Both the position numbers and the translations under genes were made by a program. A stretch of DNA of 64,000 nucleotides, from positions 7,329,001-7,393,000 of the forward strand of contig NZ_CP095481.1 of the NCBI RefSeq assembly GCF_023023025.1, given 5' to 3'. Position 1 is the first letter of the stretch. The number at the start of each line of letters is the position of its first letter. This DNA comes from Amycolatopsis sp. WQ 127309 (GTDB lineage Bacteria > Actinomycetota > Actinomycetes > Mycobacteriales > Pseudonocardiaceae). A model generated the notes under the pieces. That model saw nothing but the letters and a program-made list of their open reading frames with translations, was not told the DNA's origin and searched no databases. Of this stretch, positions 55,334 through 63,970 are shown in pieces.

Positions 55334-56266
55334 TCAGTGGTGGGACAGCACGAGCCCGGCGCCGCCGAGCAGCGCGACGTCGTCGGCCGGGCCCGGGTTC
55401 ACCACGACCGTCGGGGGCTCGGCGGTCAGCGCCCACGACGAGTCCTCGCGCAGCCGCTGCTCGATCCGCGCCCGGAAGCGCTCGCCACCCTCGGCGGCTT
55501 CGCCGTGCAGCACGAACAGGCCGGGCGCGAAGAGCTGCTGGATGTTCACCAGGCCCAGCGCGATGTTGGCCGCGTACTCGTCGAGCAGCGGGTCGCCCGC
55601 GAGGTCCCGCACCGTGCGCGCGCGGAGACCCCGCCGCTCGGCCTCGGCGCGCAGCCACGGCGTCGTCGCGACGGTCTTCCAGCAACCGCGCGCGCCGCAG
55701 GTGCACGGCCGGCCGCTCGCGGCGACCGTCATGTGCGCGCCGCTGCGGCCACCCGGCGGGGCCAGCACCTCGCCGTCGTACAGCAGGCCGACGCCGAGCA
55801 CCTCGCCCGTCGACACGGACGCGAACGTCGTGCGGCCGCGGCCCGGGCCGAACCAGCGGTCGCCCAGGACCTGCAGCCGCGCCCGGTGTTCGATGTGGAC
55901 CGGCGCGTGCACCAGCTCGGCGAGCACGGCCGCGACGGGATAACCGTGCAGCGCGGGCACTTCGTTGACCTCGATGATCACACCGGCGTCGGCGTCGACC
56001 AGGCCCGCGGCAGCCACGCCGACGCCCACCGGCGGCGTGGGGAACCGCGTGACCTCAGCCAGCGCGGCGTCGATCTCGGCCCGGTCCGCCGCGCCGCGCG
56101 GGTAGGTCGCCTCGGCGCGCCACAGCACGGTGCCGGACAGGTCGAGCAGCGCGGCCCGGACCCGGCCCGGCAGCAGCTCGACGGCGCCCAGCACCGGGCC
56201 CGCGCCGGCCTCGGGCGCGGCCGGCGCCGGGACCAGCCGCAGGGCCGGGCGTTCGCCGGTGCTCAT
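55334..56266 (-). CDS. ROK-family protein with degenerate kinase site
   Basis: A 310-residue ROK-fold protein without an N-terminal DNA-binding domain, so of kinase rather than repressor layout. The zinc motif is kept (H178, then CTCGARGC at 188-195). The N-terminal ATP-phosphate loop, normally DxGGT, reads AVELLPGRV, and the catalytic Asp of the END motif is Glu (EVNEV, E102). Sugar phosphorylation is therefore doubtful, and it may be a sugar sensor or an enzyme that has changed function. It is convergent with the transporter operon and divergent from the creatininase gene. Confidence 0.8.
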   Translation of the reverse strand: MSTGERPALRLVPAPAAPEAGAGPVLGAVELLPGRVRAALLDLSGTVLWRAEATYPRGAADRAEIDAALAEVTRFPTPPVGVGVAAAGLVDADAGVIIEVNEVPALHGYPVAAVLAELVHAPVHIEHRARLQVLGDRWFGPGRGRTTFASVSTGEVLGVGLLYDGEVLAPPGGRSGAHMTVAASGRPCTCGARGCWKTVATTPWLRAEAERRGLRARTVRDLAGDPLLDEYAANIALGLVNIQQLFAPGLFVLHGEAAEGGERFRARIEQRLREDSSWALTAEPPTVVVNPGPADDVALLGGAGLVLSHH

Positions 56267-56307
56267 GCGATCACGATGCCACGACCCGGCTCCGGAGGGG
56301 AGACCAC

Positions 56308-57051
56308 GTGCCGGAACTGACGCGGATGACCTGGCGGGAGGTGCGCGACGCCGGGCGGTCGGCGATCGCGCTGCTGCCGATCGGTTCGCAGGAGCAGCAC
56401 GCCGTCCACCTGCCGATGGGCACCGACACGATGCTCGCCGAAGCCGTCGTCGACGGCGCGCTGGCGCGGGTGGCCGACCCGGTCGTGGTGCGGCTGCCCG
56501 CGCTGCCGTTCGGCCACAGCCCGCACCACCTGTTCGCCGCCGCCGTCTCGCTCCGGGCGTCGACCCTGCAGGCCGTGCTCGCCGACGTCCTGGACTCGCT
56601 CGCCGGCAGCGGCTTCCGGCGGATCCTCGTGGTCAACGGCCACGGCGGCAACGACGAGATCATGCGGCTCGCCGTCAAGGAGTACGCGCTGCGGGCCGAC
56701 GTCGCGCTCGCGGCGTGCTCCTACTTCTCCCTCGGCGACGGCTCTTCGCCGGGTCACGCCGGGGTGTTCGAGACGTCGCTGATGCTCGCCACCCACGGCG
56801 ATCTCGTGCGGCCCCGCGAACCGCGCGCCGACGTCACGCCGCCACCGCTGTTCGCGTACCCGCCGTACCCGGGCCTGACCGTCGAACGCCACGGCGAATG
56901 GGCCCGCGCGGGCGGCAGCACCGACGACGCGACCACCGCGACCGCCGAAGGCGGCGCGGACCTGCTCGAAGACCGGGTGACCGCGCTGGCGGACGCGATC
57001 CGCGCGTTCGACGCGGCCACCCGCGTTACCCACGCCGAAGGGGAGGCATGA
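56308..57051 (+). CDS. Creatininase-family amidohydrolase
   Basis: A 247-residue metal-dependent amidohydrolase. GSQEQHAVHLPMGTD (E29, H31, H34, D40) and VNGHGGND near residue 114 are the family's metal-binding motifs, and GVFETS supplies the later Glu. Members hydrolyse cyclic amides such as creatinine, or N-formyl and N-glycoside-like bonds. GTG start; the stop overlaps the next start by 4 bases, so it is strictly coupled to the enolase-superfamily gene. With the transporter it suggests uptake and opening of a cyclic amide or amino-sugar derivative, which is inference. Confidence 0.88.
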   Translation: MPELTRMTWREVRDAGRSAIALLPIGSQEQHAVHLPMGTDTMLAEAVVDGALARVADPVVVRLPALPFGHSPHHLFAAAVSLRASTLQAVLADVLDSLAGSGFRRILVVNGHGGNDEIMRLAVKEYALRADVALAACSYFSLGDGSSPGHAGVFETSLMLATHGDLVRPREPRADVTPPPLFAYPPYPGLTVERHGEWARAGGSTDDATTATAEGGADLLEDRVTALADAIRAFDAATRVTHAEGEA

Positions 57052-58175
57052 AGATCACCGACGTCGACGTGCGGGTCGTGAACCTGCCGTTGACCAACCC
57101 GTTCACCAGCTCGTTCGAGACGAAGACGGGCGAGACCCGCACCGTCGTGCGGCTGCGCACCGACACCGGCGTCGAGGGCTGGGGCGAGACCATGTGGGGC
57201 CGCCCGGTCGCGGAGCTGGTGCGCAAGCTCGGCGCCGAGCTGGTGGGCACGAGCCCGTTCGCGCTGGAGGCGTTCCACCGGCGGCACCACATGGTGCCGT
57301 TCTTCCACGGCTACCTCGGGTACGCGGCGCTGGCCGCGCTCGACGTCGCCTGCTGGGACCTGATGGGCAAGGCCACCGGCCAGTCCGTGACCGACCTGCT
57401 CGGCGGCCCGGTGCGCGCCGAGGTGCCGATCACCGCGCTGATCACCCGCGCCGACGCGCCCGGCGCGGCCGGCCGCGAACTGGCCCAGGGGCTGGGGGAG
57501 TACGCGGCGAAGGTGGTCGCCGAGGGCGGCTTCACGGCCGTGAAGCTCAAGGGCACCAAGGACGTCCGCGGTGACGTCGCGATCATGCGCGAGCTGCGCC
57601 GGGCGTTGCCGGACGTCGAGCTGCGCGTCGACCCGAACGCGGCGTGGTCCGTGCCCGACTCGATCCGCGCGGGACTGGCGCTGGAGGAGCTGGACCTGGA
57701 GTACCTGGAGGACCCGTGCGTCGGCATCGAGGGCATGGCCCAGGTGCGGGCGAAGGTGCGGATCCCGTTGTGCACCAACATGTGCGTGGTCCGCTTCGAG
57801 GAGTTCGCCCCGGCGGTCCGGCTCGGCGCGGTCGACGTGATCCACGGCGACGTCTACAAGTGGGGCGGCATCGCGGCGACGAAGGCGCTGGCCGCCCACT
57901 GCGAGACGTTCGGCCTCGGGATGAACCTCCACAGCGGCGGCGAACTGGGCATCGCGACGGCCGCGCACCTCGCCGTGGTCGCGAGCACCCCGGTCCTGTC
58001 ACGGGCCATCGACAGCATGTACTACCTGCACGCGGACGACATCGTCGCACCACTGGAACTGACCGACGGCCGCCTGCGCGTCCCGTCCGGACCCGGCCTC
58101 GGCGTGACGGTGGACGAGGACAAGCTGGCCTTCTACGCCGGCCGCAACGAGGAGGAAGGCGACCTCACCGGCTGA
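57048..58175 (+). CDS. Enolase-superfamily dehydratase, mandelate racemase/glucarate dehydratase-like
   Basis: A 375-residue enzyme with the N-terminal capping domain and the C-terminal barrel. Catalytic residues are visible: K166/K168 in VKLKGT, metal ligands D195 (with N197) and E221 in YLEDP, N244 in CTNMCV in place of the third acidic ligand, D267 in HGDVYKWGG and H295 in NLHSGGELG. The KxK, the Asn ligand and the His/Asp dyad point to the glucarate dehydratase subgroup, which dehydrates acid sugars. Coupled to the creatininase-family gene, it probably works on a sugar-acid product of that step. Confidence 0.88.
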   Translation: MKITDVDVRVVNLPLTNPFTSSFETKTGETRTVVRLRTDTGVEGWGETMWGRPVAELVRKLGAELVGTSPFALEAFHRRHHMVPFFHGYLGYAALAALDVACWDLMGKATGQSVTDLLGGPVRAEVPITALITRADAPGAAGRELAQGLGEYAAKVVAEGGFTAVKLKGTKDVRGDVAIMRELRRALPDVELRVDPNAAWSVPDSIRAGLALEELDLEYLEDPCVGIEGMAQVRAKVRIPLCTNMCVVRFEEFAPAVRLGAVDVIHGDVYKWGGIAATKALAAHCETFGLGMNLHSGGELGIATAAHLAVVASTPVLSRAIDSMYYLHADDIVAPLELTDGRLRVPSGPGLGVTVDEDKLAFYAGRNEEEGDLTG

Positions 58176-58199
58176 GCACCGTATAACGCCCTACACGGC

Positions 58200-58889
58200 T
58201 CACCGGTGGGTGATGCCGGCCAGGATCAGATCGACCCCGGCGAGGAACTGCTCACGGTCGTCGTGCTCGCGCAGCTGCGCCGCGACGGCCCGGGTGAACG
58301 GGTACTCGTCGGGGTCGAGCTCTTCCCAGGCCGTCGACACGGCGTCGAGGAACTGGGAGCGGTCGATGCCGGGCTCGAGCGCGCGGCCGCTCGCGGAGTT
58401 CGCGGCGTTCTGGCCGGCGGCGCCGAGGATGTAGTGCACCAGCGCCGAGGTCGCCGTGAACCAGCTGCCTTCGGGCACGCCCAGCGCGCGGACCTGCCGG
58501 CCGAGGCTTTCGAAGATCCGCGGGGTCACCGAGCCCCAGGGGCTGCGGGCGAACTGCGCCGTGAGCTGCGTGGCGAGCCACGGGTGGTCGTCGATCGCCT
58601 CGAACAGGCCGAGCGCGACGGCACGCACCTCGTCCTGCGGGGTGCCCTGGGCCTTCCCGGGCGCCATGGCCCGCGCGACGACGGCGTCGGTCGCGGCGGC
58701 CAGCAGCTCGCCCTTGTTCGCCACGTGCCAGTAGATCGCGCCGGCGCCGGTGGCGAGGCGTTCGGTCAGCACCCGGAACGTCAGCCCGCCTTCGCCGGCC
58801 GCGTCGAGCACTTCGACGGCGGTCTCGACGATGCGCTCGCGGGAGAGCGCCTCTGTGCGCCGCGGGGTCCGGCGCGTGCGTGTGGCCAT
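58200..58889 (-). CDS. TetR-family transcriptional regulator
   Basis: A 229-residue regulator. The N-terminal helix-turn-helix is around RERIVETAVEVLDAAGEGGLTFRVLTERLATGAGAIYWHVANKGELLAAA, and the C-terminal domain is of the TetR class C type (DHPWLATQLTAQFARSPWG). It is divergent from an FAD monooxygenase gene, with two palindromes between them, so it should repress both genes until it binds a small aromatic or antibiotic-like ligand. I took the ATG at 58889, since longer frames run through the operators. Confidence 0.9.
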   Translation of the reverse strand: MATRTRRTPRRTEALSRERIVETAVEVLDAAGEGGLTFRVLTERLATGAGAIYWHVANKGELLAAATDAVVARAMAPGKAQGTPQDEVRAVALGLFEAIDDHPWLATQLTAQFARSPWGSVTPRIFESLGRQVRALGVPEGSWFTATSALVHYILGAAGQNAANSASGRALEPGIDRSQFLDAVSTAWEELDPDEYPFTRAVAAQLREHDDREQFLAGVDLILAGITHR

Positions 58890-58908
58890 GCCTCCAGTTT
58901 GACACATC

Positions 58909-58941
58909 TGGAATGGTGTTCCAAGATGGAATGACGTTCCA
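58909..58941. promoter_or_regulatory. Twin TetR operators
   Basis: TGGAATGGTGTTCCA (58909-58923) and TGGAATGACGTTCCA (58927-58941): two 15-base palindromes with identical 6-base arms TGGAAT/GTTCCA-type, 18 bases centre to centre, in the gap between divergent genes. The close spacing suggests cooperative binding of two dimers. Confidence 0.8.
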
Positions 58942-58977
58942 GTGAGGCTCGACGGCCTCGAACCCGGAGGAGACACC

Positions 58978-60102
58978 ATGAACACCCAGGTCACGATCAT
59001 CGGCGCCGGTCTCGGCGGCCTCACCCTCGCCCGCGTCCTGCACGTCCACGGCATCCCGGCCACGGTCTACGAGGCCGAGGCGTCGCCGGCCGCCCGCACG
59101 CAGGGCGGCATGCTGGACATCCACGACTACAACGGCCAGCTCGCCCTCGAGGCCGCCGGCCTCACCGAGGAATTCCGCAACCTGATCCTGGAGGGCCGCG
59201 AAGCGACGCGGATCCTCGAGCGGGACGGAACCGTGCTGCTCGACGAACCCGACGACGGCACCGGCGCCCGCCCCGAAGTGCAACGCGGCGAGCTGCGCCA
59301 GGTCCTGCTCGACTCCCTCCCGGACGGCACCGTCCGGTGGGGCCACAAGGTCAGCGGCGTCCGCACCCTCGGTGACGGCCGCCACGAAGTGACCTTCGCC
59401 GACGACACGACCGTCGTCACGAGCCTGCTGGTCGGCGCGGACGGCGCGTGGTCCCGGGTCCGGTCGCTGCTCTCGGACGCCACCCCCGAGTACGTCGGCA
59501 CGTCGTTCGTCGAGACGTACCTGTTCGACAGCGACACCCGGCACCCGGACAGCGCGAAGGCGGTCGGCGGCGGGGCCCTGTTCTCGCTCGAACCGGGCAA
59601 GGGGATCCAGGCGCACCGCGAGAGCGGCGGGAACCTCCACACCTACGTGGTGCTGTCGAAGCCGCAGGAGTGGTTCGCCGGCATCGACTTCACCGACGCC
59701 GCGGCGTCCACCGCCCGGATCGTGGCGGAGTTCGACGGCTGGGCCCCGGAGCTCACCGCGCTGATCACCGACGGCGAGACCCCGCTGGTGCTGCGCCCGA
59801 TCAACACCCTGCCGACCGGGCACCGGTGGGACCGGGTGCCGGGGGTGACCCTGCTCGGCGACGCCGCCCACCTCTGCGTCCCGAACGGAGAAGGCGCCAA
59901 CCTGGCCATGTTCGACGCCGCCGAGCTCGGCAAGGCGATCGCCGCGCACCCCGGCGACGTCGAAGCCGCGCTCGCCGACTACGAGCAGTCGCTGTTCCCG
60001 CGCAGCGCCGAAGCCGCCACCGAAGCCGCGCGAGACTTCGACCTCTGCTTCGGCGAGGAGACCCCGCACAGTCTCGTGAAGCTGCTGACCGGGCAGGCTT
60101 AG
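58978..60102 (+). CDS. FAD-dependent monooxygenase, TetX-like
   Basis: A 374-residue flavoprotein hydroxylase. IIGAGLGGLTLARVL at the N-terminus binds the ADP part of FAD, VGADGAWSRVR is the DG motif, and LLGDAAHLCVPNGEGANLAMFDA is the GD motif; the last segment is very close to the TetX tetracycline-inactivating family, as are the start TIIGAGLGGL and RTQGGMLDIH. ATG after GGAGG. It is divergent from a TetR repressor with twin operators. Whether it destroys an antibiotic or acts in metabolism of another aromatic compound cannot be told from sequence. Confidence 0.9.
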   Translation: MNTQVTIIGAGLGGLTLARVLHVHGIPATVYEAEASPAARTQGGMLDIHDYNGQLALEAAGLTEEFRNLILEGREATRILERDGTVLLDEPDDGTGARPEVQRGELRQVLLDSLPDGTVRWGHKVSGVRTLGDGRHEVTFADDTTVVTSLLVGADGAWSRVRSLLSDATPEYVGTSFVETYLFDSDTRHPDSAKAVGGGALFSLEPGKGIQAHRESGGNLHTYVVLSKPQEWFAGIDFTDAAASTARIVAEFDGWAPELTALITDGETPLVLRPINTLPTGHRWDRVPGVTLLGDAAHLCVPNGEGANLAMFDAAELGKAIAAHPGDVEAALADYEQSLFPRSAEAATEAARDFDLCFGEETPHSLVKLLTGQA

Positions 60103-60112
60103 CCCACTGGCC

Positions 60113-61234
60113 TCACCCCCGGTTCCACTGCTCGGCGAGCAGTTCGTAGGACCGCACGCGGTCGGCGTGCGCGTGGGTGATGGTGGTGATGACGAGCTCG
60201 TCGGCGCCCGTCGCCTCCTGGAGCTGCCGCAGCCGGGCCGCCACCGTGGCGGGGGAGCCGACGAACTGGGTGTCGACGCGGTCGGCGACCAGGGCCCGGT
60301 CTTCATCGCTCCAGACGTGGGCGGCGGCTTCTTCCGGCGTGGGAAAGAGGATCGCCCCCTCCGCACGGCGGATGGAGCGGACCCAGAGGGCGTAGCCGCT
60401 GGCCAGTTCCCGCGCGGTGGCGTCGTCTTCGGCGACGACGACGTCGGCCGACACCGCGACGTACGGCTTCGGCAGGGCCGCCGAGGGCACGAACGCCTGC
60501 CGGTAGGCGGTGACGGCGTCGAGCACGCTGGACGGGCTGACGTGGTAGTTCGCGGCGAACCGCAGGGCGTTGCGACCGGCCACGGACGCGCTCTGCCCGC
60601 CGCTGCTGCCGAGGATCCAGATCTCGACCTGCGCGCCCTCGCCGGGCACGGCGTGCGCGTCGAGCCCTTCGGCGGAACGGTAGGTGCCGCCGAGGAAGGC
60701 GAGGATGTCGTCGACCTGTTCGCCGTAGTCCGGTGATTCGGCGCCGGGCTGTTGCAGCAGCCCGAACGTCAGGCCGATCCGCGACGAGCGGGCGAGCGTG
60801 CTGAAGTCGGGCTTCTCGGGAATGAGCAGGCCGTTGCTCGCCTGGGTGGTCGGCGGTGGCGCGGCCGCGGCCGCGGCGTACTCGCGGACGAGCTGCTTGC
60901 CGCTGCGGCCGAGCCCGAGGTCCAGCCGCCCCGGGTGCAAGGCCGCGACGAGACCGAACTCCTCGACGACGGCCAGTGGTGTCCGGTGCGCGAGCTGCAC
61001 GCCCGCGGACCCGAGCCGGATCCGCTCGGTGGCCCCGGCGACGAGGGCGATCAGCACGGGTGGTGACGCGCCGGCGACGCCGGGGTTGAGGTGGTGCTCG
61101 GCGAACCAGTAGCGGTGGTAGCCGAAGCCTTCGGCGTGCTGCGCGAGGTCGACGGCGTTGCGCACGGCCTCGGCGGCGCCGGACCCGGTGCTGATCGGGA
61201 CGAGGTCCAGCACCGACAACGGGACTTCAGGCAT
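60113..61234 (-). CDS. LLM-class flavin-dependent oxidoreductase (MsnO8-like)
   Basis: A 373-residue luciferase-like monooxygenase. The start LSVLDLVPISTGSG, RYWFAEHHLNPGVAGASPPVLIA and IRLGSAGVQLAHRTPL are typical of the MsnO8/LuxA-like branch. It is the last gene of a three-gene operon; its ATG lies 8 bases before the stop of the preceding LLM gene. Such enzymes oxidise aldehydes, organosulfur compounds or natural products with FMNH2 from a separate reductase, which is not in the window. Confidence 0.87.
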   Translation of the reverse strand: MPEVPLSVLDLVPISTGSGAAEAVRNAVDLAQHAEGFGYHRYWFAEHHLNPGVAGASPPVLIALVAGATERIRLGSAGVQLAHRTPLAVVEEFGLVAALHPGRLDLGLGRSGKQLVREYAAAAAAPPPTTQASNGLLIPEKPDFSTLARSSRIGLTFGLLQQPGAESPDYGEQVDDILAFLGGTYRSAEGLDAHAVPGEGAQVEIWILGSSGGQSASVAGRNALRFAANYHVSPSSVLDAVTAYRQAFVPSAALPKPYVAVSADVVVAEDDATARELASGYALWVRSIRRAEGAILFPTPEEAAAHVWSDEDRALVADRVDTQFVGSPATVAARLRQLQEATGADELVITTITHAHADRVRSYELLAEQWNRG

Positions 61235-62288
61235 GGCGGTCCTTTCCGGCGGGCCACGGCGGGTCGGGGATCTCCCGCCGCAGCGCGGGCGCGATGTCCG
61301 ACTGGAACAGTTCGAGGGTGGCGCGGTGCTGCCGGGCGGTGAGCCCGTCGCGGTCGGCGTGCAGGTGCATCACCTGGTGCCCGAGTTCCTTGTGGTAGCG
61401 CAGGACTTTCTCGGTGATCTGGGCTGGGCTGCCGATCAGCGCCGAGCTGCGCTCGACGAAGTCCTCGAGCGTCGGGAAGACGGGTTCGAGGCCGAGCCGG
61501 GTCTGCAGGGCCAGCCGGCTCTCGAAGATCGGCCGGTAGACCTCGAGCGCCTCCTGCGACGTCTCGGCGGCGTAGTACCCGGCGGTCCCGGCGCCGACGA
61601 CGGCGGCCGCGGGGTCGTGGCCGTGGTGGGCCCACCGTTCGCGGTAGTGGCGGACCAGCTCGGCATAGGGCTCGACGGGGTTGGTGACGTTCGCGGAGAA
61701 GAGCGGATCACCCCACTTCGCGGCGAGGTCGACGGATTCGCGGCTGGTCGCGCTGCCGTGCCAGACGCGGATCGGCTGCTGCAGGGGTCGCGGCCAGACC
61801 TCGGCTTCGGTCAGCGACGGCCGGAACCGCCCGGACCAGGTGACCTTGTCCTGGCGCCAGAGTTTCCGGAACAGCTCGTAGCCCTCGGAGTTGCGGTCCC
61901 ACTGGTCGTCCGGGGTGACGTGGAACAGCTCGCGCTGGGCGGCGCCGTTGCCCTTGCCGATGATCAGTTCGAGCCGGCCGCCGGAGAGGTTGTCCAGGGT
62001 CGAGTAGTCCTCGAACGCGCGGACCGGGTCGAGCAGGCTGAGCGTGGTGACGGCGGTGAACAACCGGATCCGGGACGTCCGGGCGGCGATGTGGCTCAGC
62101 ACGACCGGCGGCGAGGAGGAGATGAACGGCCGCTCGTGCCGCTCGCCGACGCCGTAGCCGTCGAAGCCGAGCTCTTCGGCCAGCTCGGCGTTCGCGACGA
62201 CGTCCAGCAGCCGTTGGTCGGTCGGGGTGAGGACGCCGGTGACCGGGTCCGGTACGTGGGTGATCAGGGTGATGAGCAGGAACTTCAC
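61227..62288 (-). CDS. LLM-class flavin-dependent monooxygenase
   Basis: A 353-residue luciferase-like protein (KFLLITLITHVPDPVTG start, GFDGYGVGERHERPFISSSPPV, GRLELIIGKGNG). I took the GTG at 62288 because it overlaps the stop of the upstream synthase gene by 4 bases and has GAAAGGA before it; the frame is open much further upstream but only antisense-like sequence is there. The pair of LLM enzymes behind a cysteine/cystathionine-synthase-like gene suggests organosulfur metabolism, which is inference. Confidence 0.87.
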   Translation of the reverse strand: MKFLLITLITHVPDPVTGVLTPTDQRLLDVVANAELAEELGFDGYGVGERHERPFISSSPPVVLSHIAARTSRIRLFTAVTTLSLLDPVRAFEDYSTLDNLSGGRLELIIGKGNGAAQRELFHVTPDDQWDRNSEGYELFRKLWRQDKVTWSGRFRPSLTEAEVWPRPLQQPIRVWHGSATSRESVDLAAKWGDPLFSANVTNPVEPYAELVRHYRERWAHHGHDPAAAVVGAGTAGYYAAETSQEALEVYRPIFESRLALQTRLGLEPVFPTLEDFVERSSALIGSPAQITEKVLRYHKELGHQVMHLHADRDGLTARQHRATLELFQSDIAPALRREIPDPPWPAGKDRHA

Positions 62289-63709
62289 GTGCCCGCAGTC
62301 CTTTCTCCGGCTGGTTCTAGCTGTCCCTTGTGGACGAATCCGGCGACGCGCCCGTCGACGAGGACCCACGCGGTTTCGTGCGCGCCGAGCCGATCCGCGG
62401 CGGCCCGGCGGCCTTCGCCGATGCCGACCGCGGGCAGGGGACCGGTGACGTATTCGGCGATCGGGTCGGCCGGGCGGGCCACACCGGCCGCGGTCAGCAA
62501 GCGGAGCTCCGTGACGTCGAGCGCGCCGGTCACCTCGGCCACCGACGGTGGGCCCGTGGCGCCGGGCCGGTCCGGGCCGACCGGCCACAGCGGTCCGGCG
62601 CCGGGATGGCGGTCGGCCACGGCGAGCGCGCTGCCGACCGACGCCGTCACCGCCAGGCCGGGCGCGGCGGCCGGGAACGGGCCGGCGGCCTCGGCCACGG
62701 TCTGCTCGCCCGCGTGCTCGGTGAGGAAACCGAGGTGCCGGAGCCAGTCGTCGTCGTAGTACTTGGACAGGTACGAGCGACCGGAGTCGGGGACCACGAC
62801 GACGATCAGGTCGTCCGGCCCCAGCCCGGCAGCCAGGCGCAGCGCGGCGGCGACGGCCGTGCCCGCGGAAGCTCCGAGCAGCAGGCCCTCCTCGCGCGCC
62901 AGCCGTCGCGTGGTCAGCAGTGACTCGCGATCACCGACCGGTTCGACGTGGTCGACGACGTCGCGGTGGTAGGAGCGGGGCCAGGTGTCCTCGACGGTGT
63001 CCGGGTGCAGGTAGTGCCCGATGCTTTCGACCACGTAGGGGCTGCCGTCACCGCCCGAGTAGACGGAGGTCTCGGGATCGGCGCCGATCACCCGCACCCG
63101 GCCGCCGCTGACCCGCTTGAGGTGGGCGCCGGCGCCGCTGATGGTGCCGCCGGTGCCGATCCCGGCGACGAAGTGGGTGATCCGGCCCCGGGTCTGCCGC
63201 CAGATCTCCGGCCCGGTGGTCGTTTCGTGAGCGGCCGGGTTGGCCGGGTTGTCGTACTGGTCGGCGAGCCAGCCGCCGTTCTCCTCGGCGAGCCGGCGCG
63301 CGACCTGCGAGACGTGGGCCGGGTCTTCGCGCGGTACGGCACCGGGGGTGACCACGACGCCGGCTCCGTAGGCGCGCAGGATCGCGGTCTTCTCCCGGCT
63401 GCTCTTGTCCGGCAGCACGACGGTGAGCCGGTAGCCGCGCTGGGCCGCCACGATCGCCAGCCCGATCCCGGTGTTGCCGGAGGTGCTTTCGACGATCAGC
63501 CCGCCGGCCGGCAGCGCGCCCGAGCGTTCCGCGTCGAGCACCATCGAGAGCGCGGCGCGGTCCTTGACGCTGCCGCCCGGGTTGAGGAACTCGGCCTTGA
63601 CGTAGATCCGCGGGCCGGCCGGCGGCGCGATCCGCGCGAGCCGGATCAGCGGGGTGCCGCCGATCGCGTCGAGCACGGAGTCGAACGCCTCGACGTCGTC
63701 GGATGCCAT
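62285..63709 (-). CDS. Cystathionine beta-synthase / cysteine synthase-like PLP enzyme with C-terminal CBS-like region
   Basis: A 474-residue fold-type II PLP enzyme. K49 in NPGGSVKD is the PLP lysine, STSGNTG near residues 75-81 holds the substrate loop, and GIGTGGTISG near 179-188 binds the phosphate. Residues after about 335 form a diverged pair of CBS motifs (EVTGALDVTELRLLTAAG, WVLVDGRVAGFVHKGQL), as in CBS enzymes of actinomycetes, likely regulatory. It should join serine or O-activated serine with a thiol or sulfide. It heads an operon with two luciferase-like monooxygenases, joined by 4-base and 8-base overlaps, so the sulfur chemistry of all three is probably linked. Confidence 0.9.
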   Translation of the reverse strand: MASDDVEAFDSVLDAIGGTPLIRLARIAPPAGPRIYVKAEFLNPGGSVKDRAALSMVLDAERSGALPAGGLIVESTSGNTGIGLAIVAAQRGYRLTVVLPDKSSREKTAILRAYGAGVVVTPGAVPREDPAHVSQVARRLAEENGGWLADQYDNPANPAAHETTTGPEIWRQTRGRITHFVAGIGTGGTISGAGAHLKRVSGGRVRVIGADPETSVYSGGDGSPYVVESIGHYLHPDTVEDTWPRSYHRDVVDHVEPVGDRESLLTTRRLAREEGLLLGASAGTAVAAALRLAAGLGPDDLIVVVVPDSGRSYLSKYYDDDWLRHLGFLTEHAGEQTVAEAAGPFPAAAPGLAVTASVGSALAVADRHPGAGPLWPVGPDRPGATGPPSVAEVTGALDVTELRLLTAAGVARPADPIAEYVTGPLPAVGIGEGRRAAADRLGAHETAWVLVDGRVAGFVHKGQLEPAGERTAGT

Positions 63710-63795
63710 GCCCCATCACCTCGCTTCCGGGTACTGCACAGGTATCCCGTCGCGGGTGGTCCCCGCACGGGTGTTCAGGATGTGGACCTCGCCGG

Positions 63796-63825
63796 TTGAC
63801 AAAGTCGCTGGGTTGATCCTAACCT
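63796..63825 (+). promoter_or_regulatory. Candidate promoter toward the right-edge gene
   Basis: TTGACA, 18 bases, TAACCT. It would leave a leader of about 140 bases before the right-edge gene. On the minus strand the same patch holds TAGGAT (63816-63821), a possible -10 for the synthase operon, so divergent promoters may overlap here. Apart from these and a GGCACAG/CTGTGCC repeat near 63880, I see nothing in 63710-63970. Confidence 0.3.
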
Positions 63826-63970
63826 GTAAAAGTGACCAGTGGGGTTAGTTGACCGGATCGGGTTACGGCGGGCACAGCCTGTGCCGTCGTGTTCCCAGCA
63901 TGTGGTTTCTGTCGTACCCGCTGGTTAGGGTCGTGGATGTCTGGATCATGGGAACGAGGAGTGTGGGCAC

